A stretch of 64,000 bases of DNA from Tubulanus polymorphus (Eukaryota > Nemertea > Palaeonemertea > Tubulaniformes > Tubulanidae): assembly GCF_964204645.1 (NCBI RefSeq), contig NC_134030.1, forward strand, positions 16,497,110-16,561,109, read 5' to 3'. A program made the position numbers and the translations under genes. Shown one piece after another: positions 46,180 to 56,069 of this stretch (position 1 is the stretch's first letter; the number at the start of each line of letters is the position of its first letter). The notes under the pieces were generated by a model. It ran no database searches, was not told the origin of the DNA, and worked only from the letters and a program-made list of their open reading frames with translations.

Positions 46180-48223
46180 ATATAAACATACGGAAAACTC
46201 TACTCACGCTATAGTTTGGGGTATAGTTCCATTAAGAGTGACTCAGTTAAGATCCGAAGATATTGTAGATACTCTTTGAGGATGTGAAATGTAATGAGCG
46301 ATTCCCAACTCTAACCAATAAAAGTCGAGATTGGAATTAAATTTGTTTACAAATTGTCAATAGTTATGTAGTTTTAAGATAAATCTCCTTCTTTCCTTCT
46401 TCTCATGAATTCATTTTGAACAAATGCTGCTATTTTCAAGCATAGGTCTGCATTTATTTTTGATTTAAATTCTTAGATTAAAAGCACAATCATGAATTCA
46501 GGCTAACCTATCATTATTGAAATGGTGGTTTATTTTCAACGGGGGCCTGGATGTCTTTGCATCTTGAATTAAGATGTGCATTTCAGAGTGTTTGAATTTC
46601 CCTGAATTCTAATTTCGCAAAATCATTGATTTTTTTAAAACAAAATATGCTTTTTCCATGTGGATTTTAAAAATTCTAAGAGAGCCCATATTTGGTCGAA
46701 TTTAATAGAAGAAAATTTGTATGGTATTCAAGATATCATTTGGATTACCTTAACAGCCTTTGGTGATCGTCCCTGGGGTCATGAGTGAAGAAATCCCGTA
46801 ATAGAATTTTAAATATGATAAAATTTGTTAAGGTGAAACAGCAACGTTTCGACTGTTGACTAACAGCCATCAGCGGGTGGAATGTAGGCATTCCTAGTGA
46901 AAAGAGCTTTTAGTCAGATGGCTGTCAGTCAACAGCCGAAACGTTGTGGTTCAACTTTAATAAATTTCATGATACAAAATTCTATTGTGGGATTGCTTCA
47001 TTTATCTACAGTTAACACGGTTTAGAGTATTTTATTCGACTTCTTCGGGTCCTGTAGCCGTTTAGATCGAAAATTATTTACTTTTCGGCACAGAAGGGAT
47101 ATACAACGGAGTTTGTCGCTATGAGAGGGATTCCCTGTATATCTGCACCTTAAAGCGGTACCCTTTTTGGTTCTAGCCCGCATTCGCTTCCAAATTCAAG
47201 TATTGGTAACTTTGGTTTACGATAATTTGAGAAAAAGAGTTTAGTTGGAGAAAACTGACGATTATCTTATAATTCAGCGATTCATTGGTTCATCGATTCG
47301 TAAAAATAAAATAAAATCTCATAGAGATATTGCGGTGCTAAGTTTATTACTATTAAGAGAGGTAATTACTTTTGGTTCGTGGTCTTTAGGTGGTTAGTGC
47401 AGTTAGTTCATTCGTTCATCAATCACTGTCTAGTTAGCCAATGTAATTGACCTGCTGACCGATAGCTGCTGCTGAGTTTTTGATAACCTATATAAACAAT
47501 TTACTCAGCAAAGTAGGAAAGTATGTGAAACTGAAATTACAGCCCATCACATTTCTTTCACTACTTAAGCCAAACGAAGTTTTCTCTATCAAATGAAATT
47601 GCTGATTTCAAAATTACGTGAACATCTCAACACTCAACTCTTATACGCTAATCCTTTGATCTTTCATAATAGTTGGTTATTTCATTTCAACCAAACTATA
47701 TAACTACGAAATAAGATTTTGATTAGGGTATCACTTCTAGCAAGCGATAAAACGATATTCAAGAACGAACAAGCAGAGGATGTGTGACAAAGTGAACATC
47801 ACATGGATTACTTAAAACTCGTTTGTATCGAAATAAACAATAAATTCAAGGTTAATTCTAAGTATTTTAGATACATTTTTTTCGTAATTCATTTTCTGAA
47901 CATATGATTTTATTTGTATATTCCTCTCTCATATACCCTTAAAATCAAATTAAGCCTAAAAGACAAATTTATTTTTTGTCTTTCTTTTCTACAAAATCAA
48001 AGATTTATGAACGCACCAGAATGTTTTATAATCGCAAATCTTAAAATTCTAAAAATTCTAGGAGTGGCACTATATTTTCGTATTAATGGATTTAATCCAT
48101 GATGATATAATTTAGGGGATTCTCAGCAACTCAAAAACTTAGATTTTCTATTCACAGAACTGTATTCAAAGCATATAGAGTTCTGTATACAAAGCAGATA
48201 GGGTTTAACAGTACCTTTGAACC
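46180..48223. other. Interior of the foldback element, non-coding
   Basis: AT-rich sequence with only a palindromic MITE (46789-46998) recognised. Open frames such as 47914-48102 lack motifs. Confidence 0.5.
46789..46998. mobile_element. Palindromic MITE
   Basis: A ~210-bp near-palindrome has inverted ends GAAGAAATCCCGTAATAGAA and ATTCTATTGTGGGATTGCTT, and inner inverted blocks CAACGTTTCGACTGTTGAC and GTCAACAGCCGAAACGTTG. It is nested in the foldback interior. The superfamily is unknown. Confidence 0.6.
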
Positions 48224-48789
48224 TGTCACGTATCACTGCAAATCTTTAACAGATGCTGCTATTTTGAACAGGAAATTACCGTGCCATCTCAAAATGGTCA
48301 CTTTTCAATAGTTGACTTTTAGAAACGATGTGTTTTGAGAGTAGCTTTTATGATAAGAGTTACTATCACAAAGTCACTGTTGACAGACGGGTGGTTTTAC
48401 AGTCACCTCTACTGCTAGTGTGCACTATCGAAACCAGATGTTTTAAAATGGTCACTTTTCAATAGTAGACTCTTCGAAACAGCCACTATAGAAAACCAAC
48501 CGACTTGAAAGGAATACTACTTCAGAGTGACTGTTTTGAAATGTATACTACTTGAAAAGTAGCTGATATCGTTAATTGCTTATTGTTCTCAAGTGGCTAC
48601 TAAGTAAAAGTAGACATTTGGGCTCAAAAGTGCGATAGACATGTTCTTGGATTCAGCCTTTCAAATATTTGGTGGTAACGCATTGCAGTATATATCGTTT
48701 ATTAAGGCATTCGAACAGCTGATCGAAACAAGAACGTCAAGTAATACGTCGAGGATGTAGACATGTTCTTTGATTCAGCCTCTCATTTG

Positions 48790-49485
48790 CACTTCAGGTC
48801 TTGGAAGAGTCAGTGAATTCGAGGTTGCTTCCATGCAATGGAGTTGGTAACTCATTTGAAGCTGTTGAGTCTTCAGCAAATTATAGATTGCTTCATCGTT
48901 GGTATTGGCTATCCGATTCACCTCATCGGTGTCGTTTCTCTCAATCTTCGATGGCTGCCAAGCTGGTGCCTCTGGATCGAGGCCGACGCCTTTAACGTCG
49001 TACCTATTGTAGATATCTTCTTTCGGACAACTGTGTGCGAAGCTTCAGTTGTTGTTCTTCAATTCTGAGTCTTTCTTCCTCTTGCTTCAATACCAATCTT
49101 CGTTATGACAATTGTCTCTCGATCTCTAGAGCAGCAAGTTTTGCTTCTAAACCCTTTTTTCGGGCGGATTCTTCGATCAGCTTCACTTTGACGCCACTAT
49201 TCTAACTGCTCTTACTATGGCTACTGCTTGTATGACTGACTGAGTCGTGAGGTGTGACGAAATCCTGGCGTAAGTCTGCTATCCATCTTTCGGCTCTTCT
49301 GCTGAATAATGAGTAAGCTTCCTCTTCTTTCTCGTAGTATGTTTCGGACAGGTCCTTGTCTTCGTCGCTCTTTAGCAATGAGACGTACACATTCGTAATT
49401 CGGCTGGTTCGTCTTCAGTTGGATTGCCCTCCCCATTCGACGTTATATTGCTACCAGTGTTAAACAATGTTGGATCCTCGGATTC
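48790..49485 (-). pseudogene. BEL gag, N-terminal half
   Basis: From 49485 the frame reads ESEDPTLFNTGSNITSNGEG, then after a frameshift LLKSDEDKDLSETYYEKEEE and AERWIADLRQDFVTPHDS. Degenerate frames down to PRPEVQM at about 48790 follow. This is the charged, coiled-coil N-terminal region that precedes the conserved gag domain in BEL elements. Stops occur in each frame. Codons continue at 45720 beyond the foldback insertion. Confidence 0.7.
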
Positions 49486-49493
49486 AACATCAC

Positions 49494-51290
49494 TACACAT
49501 CACTACACGCATATCATTGTCCCTTTGCGCAACTTTATGTTTAGTCACTATCCTATAGGGGTACAAGTTCAGATCCTGCACACGACTGCGACCAGCTGAC
49601 CCTTGGACAGCATCAAAATTGGCTGGTGATCGCGACCTCTTAGGCGACCAGAATGAGAGGCTCTGTTACCAGTAGCATTCAAGTTTAAGACTGTCCCCTG
49701 GGCCCTGAATTTGTTGACCCATCTGTACATGACTCTGTTTGCTGGATAATGACGACATCCGAATCGTCTTTTGAACAGGAGATAAGTGAAATGAATGCAA
49801 AATATACACCGATGAAAATATACTCATTGGCCCTATCTGGCTATATTATGGTGTGAAGCAATGAAGACATCGAAAGTTGTTTCACCTTGGAGAGGTATAT
49901 CGGTGGCATTAGAAAGCCTATAGTATTCCTTGTGGGTTTTTACATCATGTCTCAAGTGCCATGGCATCTCAAATGAAGTCAATCATAATATTGAATGAGT
50001 AATCAAATAATTAGCTTCAATGAACTCTATTTTTCGGGTACAGAAAAACATGTGGTTCCCACATGCTGTCATCGGATCAAGAATTTATTGCTATGGTACA
50101 GCCAGGATAAAACATTCCTGTCAGCAACTACGATCTACGAAAATGACTAAACAGGATAAAACATTCCTGTCAGCAACTACGATCTACGAAAATGACTAAA
50201 CAATGAATGACGGAATAACTTCAACTCGGATTTATTATTATTATTTAGGCACTAATTAACGAGTACCGGTTTGTTACAACACAAAAAACTAAATTTACAA
50301 CTAAATTTAGCGGAAAATTGTGATAATTTGTGATAATAACGCCATAGCGTAGTGCTGGCATACGTCGAATACGAGTGAGAGGTTAGAACTGTGCATTTAC
50401 AGAAATGCCCAGAAAATGTATACAGATAGAAGTTCATGGATTACCAAATCTATTTAATTCTACGTGAAGCGAAACGCGAAGAATTTAAGGAAAATACTGA
50501 ATACAAATCCAACACTACTAATACACAACTCTTACAATACCGGTTAAGGAAACACAAATTCAACTTAATACACAGATTCCAACATTCCAATTGCAACTAA
50601 AACGCAATCATTTCAATGGCAACTCAAGGTTTGGTTGCGCATGTGTCCTGGGGCAATTAAACGCATAATGTGCTTTTGACATGCCTTCATAGCATGTTAA
50701 TCGACGGTGAGAGTCTCAGATTGAGTACACCCTAGATGCCACTGACTTGCACAAGACATGCCTCCAAATGCCAAAACTTATATATTGGCTGCGCCATAAT
50801 TAACAAACTAAAATTGGTCAATAAACAAAATTTTCAGTTTTTTGAGGCGACTAATATTATGCATACATACCTGTGAAACAGTGGCAATGTACTTTCTGAG
50901 AGATGTCGAACATATCCTTTCTGGATGACTTATATCTGGACACGATGTCACGATTTCCTTCAGTTCTGAGCTTCCAGTAAATGGAGTAATCGCATTTGGC
51001 CGCGCAAACACATACATGTTTGCTTTCAGGATCCTGACAGCATCTCCCTTTGCATTCAACATATCTATAGACATGATTCTTCCATACGACCGTCTTTGCA
51101 GGCCGTAACTGCAGGAAGTTGAGAAGATCATACGACCATAGGACTTTCTCCACAGGAGTCAACGGATGAAAGTTGACAAGATTCTACCCTAGGACTTTCT
51201 CCACAGGAGTCAACGGATGAAAGTTGACAAGATTTGACCGTACGACCTTCTCTGCATGCGTCAACAGGTAGAAGGTTGGAAGATTCAATC
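49494..51290. repeat. Segmental duplicate block, right copy
   Basis: This matches 34794-36535: mariner-like transposase middle (minus strand, RDNDMRVVM), non-coding spacer, and one recombinase-exon unit ending in 51-bp repeats. Internal differences include a tandem duplication of ~51 bp near 50104-50205. The left edge joins BEL gag codons at a 17-bp sequence shared with the array. Confidence 0.85.
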
Positions 51291-51661
51291 ATAAGACTGT
51301 TGTTGCAGGACTCACCTGCGGGAGTTTAAGAAGATTCTATCATGCAACTGTTTAATGCGGAAGTTTTCTTGGAATAAACCACCGCGGTTATTATTATATT
51401 TTGTGATCCTGAAAATCCAATGGAAATATGAGTATAAATCTTTAATTGCAGAATGGGATTATTTGATGAAATACAAAGTCAGAATGACCCAGCTAGGCCT
51501 GAGCAAGACCTTGATGACTCTGGCTCCACCTACAAACCCAATCTAGCAACGATTCATCTGATAGGAGGATCCAGGTACTTGGGCTCTGACAACGGATAGA
51601 TGCCAGATTGCCAAGAAAACAAACTTCGTAATTAGTGTCATCATTAAGTATCTAGGCAAAC

Positions 51662-52073
51662 GTAGTCGTTTATTGACTTTAAGATTCTATGAGAACAAAG
51701 CTTTCTCAGACCATAGTAACTAGGCTTGGGAGTCATAAATGGTACAAAGAGAAACATATATTTGAAAAGCTATATTTTTGCAGATCAAATCTATGTCTCC
51801 CATGACATAGTTATTCCTAAAATGAAACTGCCAAATCAAGAAAGTACGTTTTGTAAAAATGAATAATATTGGTTTGCTATACATAGATTTGATCTGCATA
51901 AATATAGCTTTTCAAATATTAGATTTACATTTTTGAAAAATAACATTTTAAAAATCATTTCCTATCTAAGATTATTTTCATTTTTCTCTTTGTACCATTT
52001 ATGACTGCCAAGCCTAGTTAATCTGGTCTGAGAAAGCATTGTTCTCATAGTATCTTAAAGTCAACAAACTACC
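51662..52073. mobile_element. 412-bp palindromic MITE
   Basis: Left arm 51662-51795 and right arm 51885-52073 are inverted copies with few mismatches. They share TTGACTTTAAGAT, ACTAGGCTTGGSAGTCATAA and AAAAGCTATATTT. The element abuts the Gypsy B integrase fragment. It could fold into a long hairpin. No TSD was convincingly identified. Confidence 0.75.
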
Positions 52074-52414
52074 TCCAAATTAGCTTTCAGATCACTAATA
52101 TGCTTGGCTACTTGTTTCGAAAGACTGTCATCCGGAGTCAGTGATGTGTCGATGGAAAGAGGAATTTCTTTACCAAAAAGAATGTGAAACGGAGGGATTC
52201 CTGTGGATTCGGACGGTGATGACCTGATAGCCATCATTACGCTCGGGAGTATGTCAGCCCAATTCGACTGGTCTTGGTTAATGTAGCATCTGAATATCTG
52301 GCCTAATGTCCTATTTTGCCTCTCTACAGTAGCATTGGTCTGGGGATGATAGCTTGATGTGGTAGAGCGAGTTACCTGAAAGAGTTCGCATATGGAAGAA
52401 ACCAGAGAATTCAA
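52061..52414 (-). pseudogene. Gypsy B integrase, C-terminal half
   Basis: The open frame reads TTSSYHPQTNATVERQNRTL, carrying the catalytic Glu of the DDE triad, then WADILPSVMMAIRSS and GIPPFHILFGKEIPL. Just upstream, in another frame, a SDRDRLF segment keeps the second Asp. The zinc domain and first Asp region (52440-52780) are unreadable. Confidence 0.85.
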
Positions 52415-52779
52415 AAATAATCGATCCCGATCAGATACTAAGGATCGAGGCGCGCCGTATCTTGAGAAGATGTCATTATAGAGAACTTAGACCAACTCGG
52501 AAGCTTCCTGCGACTATAATGCAAAACCCTCACACCATCTAGAACAACTATCCACGAGTAAGAAAAAATTGAAAGAGTGGAAAATCTTTGTATTTCTGAA
52601 AATCTTTATAGAGAAGACCATCGTGAATGTGGAAATTCTCAGCCTGAAAATTGTTGGCCAAATGTTTATCCACAGGCAGTCGACGGGTTTCCAAGAAATC
52701 AATCATGGGGGAAACATTCATCACAGTCTCGTTGCGCAGTTTCGAGATCTGCGTCTTGAACAGGTAATACTGTGGTCAA

Positions 52780-53342
52780 GGCACTTGGCTCATCACACGC
52801 GTAAGTGAATTCCACTTCCAACGTCTTTGCAGGCGAAGTCGCTGCAACGTCGAAAGGAGTGGGAAAATCCTCATGATCATTGTCATCCGTAGTTTCGGGG
52901 TAAACTCGTCGAGAAACACCATCAGCATTTGTTTTTTTCGTACCTGGACGATGTACAATTTTAAGATCGTAGCCCTGTAATTAAGCTGCCTAACGGCCTA
53001 CGCGACTATTTGTGTCCTTAACCTTATGAATATATGACAGGGACTAATGATCAGTGTAGATTGTGAAATGTTTAGCAGCTAAATATTCCCTATAAGCGTC
53101 GATACCTACAACAATAGCAAAACATTCTTTATCTCAAGTATCCCATCGACGTTGTGACTGAGATAGGGATTTACCACCATAACAGATTTCTCGTGACCCT
53201 CGTTATCAGTCTGCGCTAAAATGTACGAAATTGCCGAATCGGAGGCATCGGTACAAAGAAGGAATTCTTTTTTATAATCCGGATACGATAAAATGGGGGG
53301 AGAAATCAAATGTTGTTCAAGGTGTTGTTGGTGTCGGTCCAA
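52780..53342 (-). pseudogene. Gypsy B RNase H
   Basis: The frame 53342-53106 has SYPDYKKEFLLCTDASDSAI and YILAQTDNEGHE, the RNase H start. Further down, in other frames near 52960-52900, the closing motif HRPGTKNKCADGVSRR is legible. Intervening frames contain stops. Confidence 0.8.
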
Positions 53343-54494
53343 ACAAATTCCTGGTTTTTCTCAAGGAGACATGTTTTGTTTCGAAGCAATATTAGCACAA
53401 GATTTGACGAAACGCCTGTAAAATCCAGAAACTCCAAGGAAAGCACGAAGATCCCGCTGATTTTTTGGAATAGGAAAGTTTTTGATGACTTCACCTTCGC
53501 AGGGTCCGCCTCGACTCCACTTTTTGAAAAAATATAACCAAGATAGGGAACCTTGTCCATAGAAAATTTACACTTTGATGGTTTCAGTGTCATGTTAGCG
53601 ATGCGCAGTCTGTCAAAAACCATCCTCAACTGCCAAAAAATGGTCCTCGAATGATTTAGAATAAATGAGAATATCATCAATGTACACCAAACAGAATAGC
53701 CAATTGTAACCTCTTAAAACCTCATTCGTGGTCATTTGGAAACTAACAGGACTGTTTTTCAAACCGAAGGGAAGGCGTTTGAACATGTATGCACCGAATT
53801 GGGTAACAAACGTGCTTTTATGTGCTGTGTGAGGGTCCAAACCAATTTGCCAAAAGCAGAGAGTCATATCGAGGGTTGAGAAATACGCTGCACGAGCCTC
53901 TCCGATGGAATCAATTATATCCGTAATTTTTGGTAGCGGAAAAGCCGTGGGTTTGGTCAGTCTATTCAGGGCACGGTAGTCCACTGCAAAGCGGTATTCG
54001 CCTGATTTCTTTTTTACCATAATAACCGGTGATTGAAATGGTGAGTTAGATTGGGTAATGATATCAGCCTTTAACATTTCATCGACCTGTCTATCTTGCT
54101 CAACCCGAATGTGAGGGGGTTGACGATAAGGTCTCTGGGCACAAGGCGGTTTGTCGCCGGTGTCTATAGTATGGGTATACATGTTGGTAGAACCCAGTTC
54201 AGACAGGTTCGTTGAAAACCTATATCTATATTCTGTCAATAGCGTATGGAGAGCTTGCCGTTGGTCGTCAGTCAAGTCCACGTCTGACAAATCGAAATTT
54301 ATGGGATCAGGATTAGAACCTGGTCCATCAGATTCCGGGGCAAACTTTGCTATGTTCCCGATATCGTGTTCTGGCAAAGTAGCGCCGGCCACTGACGTGT
54401 GGCCTATGTCATCTGAAAGGCTGACTATCGGGGTGGACTCATCTAAATGTGATAAATTTGCCAGTACCATACCTCTGGGTATATAAGCCGACAA
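53306..54494 (-). pseudogene. Gypsy B reverse transcriptase
   Basis: A 293-codon frame from 54494 contains PYRQPPHIRVEQDRQVDEML, SPFQSPVIMVKKKSGEYRFA, VDYRALNRLTKPTAFPLPKI, YFSTLDMTLCFWQIGL, KRLPFGLKNSPVSFQM and FCLVYIDDILIYS, with the catalytic YIDD intact. A frameshift near 53615-53680 leads to a second frame with LKPSKCKFSMDKVPYLGYIF, the RT/RNase H junction. Codons before 54340 are the acidic linker. Only one frame break separates these parts. Confidence 0.92.
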
Positions 54495-55057
54495 TCCCTC
54501 TACAATTTTCTACGTGCCCTTCAGACGGTGTCAAAAACAATTTTTATGTAAAATGAAAAGTAATCCATTCTCAAATGATTAATTCAGGTACCCGGGTGAT
54601 TCATATTTAATTTATTTCTGTCCTTTTTCTAAAGGAAAGTGCCCCTTTTCATGGTGAAAGTGCCCTTTTTCTTGAAATAGATACAAAAATCAAAAATGCT
54701 CGCCACGTCTTGTTTGGATAGGGAACTAGGGATAAGGGTTTTATAGGTTTCATGTCGTCACCTTATAAACATTTTGGCCTATTTTTTTGGTTTCAAGAAA
54801 ATTAAACGGGGACTCCACCTTGAGATTTTTTGTTCGTTTATTGAAAGTTAAACAAATCATTAATTCAATTATGAGTTTCTTTTGATTATCGTATATTGAC
54901 AAGTACATGAAATAAATGATTTTGTAATCTCGCGTGGGTGACCCCATCTTTTTGCACATAGCGATACAGCGTGTAAGCGCAGTTTGCGCAGCTTCAATCT
55001 GGGTTAAGAAGACACCACACGATTTGCGCGATCTATCAGTTGCTGTGGTTCACAATA
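54495..55057. other. Spacer upstream of the P2X7C-like gene
   Basis: Nothing coding is supported. The last ~100 bp contain a GC-richer stretch (AGCGCAGTTTGCGCAGC near 54976) that could belong to a promoter or an element terminus, but no consensus element was identified. Confidence 0.35.
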
Positions 55058-55767
55058 ATGGCGGCCATTAACAAAAGATTATCTTCACCTGAAAGCAACA
55101 ATTATGACAGTTTTTCGGACAGCAGTAGTGATGAGAGCTTAGCTGGGTCCGACGAAATAATACGTGCGAACGATGCAGCAGCAGCAGCTATTCAGCCATT
55201 CACGTATGAACCGCGAGTCAGTCGCTCTTCAGGCAGCAGTACTGACGACGATGATTAAAACCAGTTCATCCCGGTTCCGGGTCAGGATAATGCCCAGCCC
55301 CAGGGAGCAGACCGCACCGGTGATATGTTTTGGTGTCTTTGTGGAAATTGCCAATTAATGCCTACTGAGAGGGAGAGCTTTTGTTGCCGTGAACAATGGG
55401 ACCATTTGCGTGAAAAACTTAATTTAAGCGAGGAACAGAACTGTGTCACTGAATTTGGAGATTTTGAAAATGTTTGTGTCAGTTTTATCACAATCCTGTA
55501 CCCGATAATCCAGCTCCAAACAAGTAAGTAAAAAAGAAACAGTCAAGAGATTCTTAAGTTATCTAGATCAAGAAATATGGTGTTATAAAAGGAATGAAAC
55601 TTTTCAGATCAATGAGACTAGCAGCCAATTCATTCTCTGGATATATGATTGTTTGGGCAAACACAACAGACAAGTGATACCAGCATGTGTTGTAGCAAAA
55701 ATACGTCAAAAATATCCTGGAGATGATGAAGAACATTACGTCGGCTTTAAGTTATTTGATGAATAAT
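55058..55767 (+). CDS. Small two-exon gene with P2X7 C-terminal-like cysteine domain
   Basis: Exon 1 (55058-55523) starts MAAINKRLSSPESNNYDSFS, a Ser/Asp-rich tail. It then has AAIQPFTYEPRVSRS and, after an in-frame TAA at 55256-55258, FWCLCGNCQLMPTERESFCC. A 43-bp intron (GTAAGT...CTAG) would join, in phase, exon 2 (55567-55767), with QFILWIYDCLGKHNRQVIP and KIRQKYPGDDEEHYVGFK. The WCxCGxCxxMPT...CC motif and IPxCVxxxIRxxYP...GFK ending match the zinc-binding cytosolic domain of vertebrate P2X7. That domain also occurs as stand-alone proteins in invertebrates, often near mobile elements. There are no membrane helices, so this is not a channel. The stop may be a real lesion or a sequence error. 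It faces the transposase at 56070-57873. Confidence 0.75.
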
Positions 55768-56069
55768 TCTTATAATCCTTATACATTCTTTGTGTATGAA
55801 ATAAATCCATAAGTAAGTCAACAAGAGTTGTTATTGTTGTTGGATATTCAATGTCAATGGTTTATTATTTCTTATATCTACATGCGGGTGTCGAATTTGA
55901 CTTTAAAAAATACACATCCAAATTTAATTTCATTAATAAAAAGCTTCTATAGGATATTACTCCTTCTTAAAACGAGAAATTCTGTTTTTTACCAACTCTT
56001 CTGTATTTGGTCTTGGTACAGGCGCTATTGACAAATGTGCTTTTTCGGGTACAAAAACTACAACAAGAA

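Larger units (their letters stand above)
45636..48759. mobile_element. Foldback element with ~540-bp inverted arms inside BEL gag
   Basis: Arm 45636-46179 is the reverse complement of 48224-48759 with moderate mismatches. The arms contain direct repeats of TATTGAAAAGTGACCATTTT (twice per arm) and GTAGACTCTTCGAAAC-type motifs. The outermost ~120 bp of both arms are BEL gag sequence, so the inverted region has engulfed host-element codons. The 2-kb interior has no coding capacity. Because both arms run into gag, no target duplication can be defined. Confidence 0.8.
39110..49485 (-). mobile_element. BEL/Pao retrotransposon, degraded and invaded
   Basis: Read leftward on the minus strand, the order is gag (split), zinc knuckles and aspartic protease, RT, RNase H, integrase, a G-rich polypurine tract (40717-40728) and an LTR starting TGTACGAGC at 40716. 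PR-RT-RH-IN order with a gag of this type identifies BEL/Pao. A 3.1-kb foldback element (45636-48759) splits gag, and a 1.3-kb TIR element (39301-40632) sits in the LTR. Several frameshifts and a mutated integrase active site make it dead. A 5-prime LTR next to gag on the right was not found; the right edge joins the mariner/recombinase block. Confidence 0.85.
52061..54494 (-). mobile_element. Ty3/Gypsy retrotransposon B, truncated
   Basis: The minus strand carries a protease-RT linker, nearly complete RT, RNase H and the C-terminal half of an integrase. Gag, LTRs and most of the integrase N-terminal region are missing or unreadable. Its RT sequence and termini differ from Gypsy A, so it is a separate family. 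The left end is bounded by the palindromic MITE. Confidence 0.88.

Noticed and set aside
55058-55767. A P2X ion channel gene
   Set aside because: Only the cytosolic cysteine-rich domain is present; no transmembrane or ATP-binding ectodomain sequence exists nearby.
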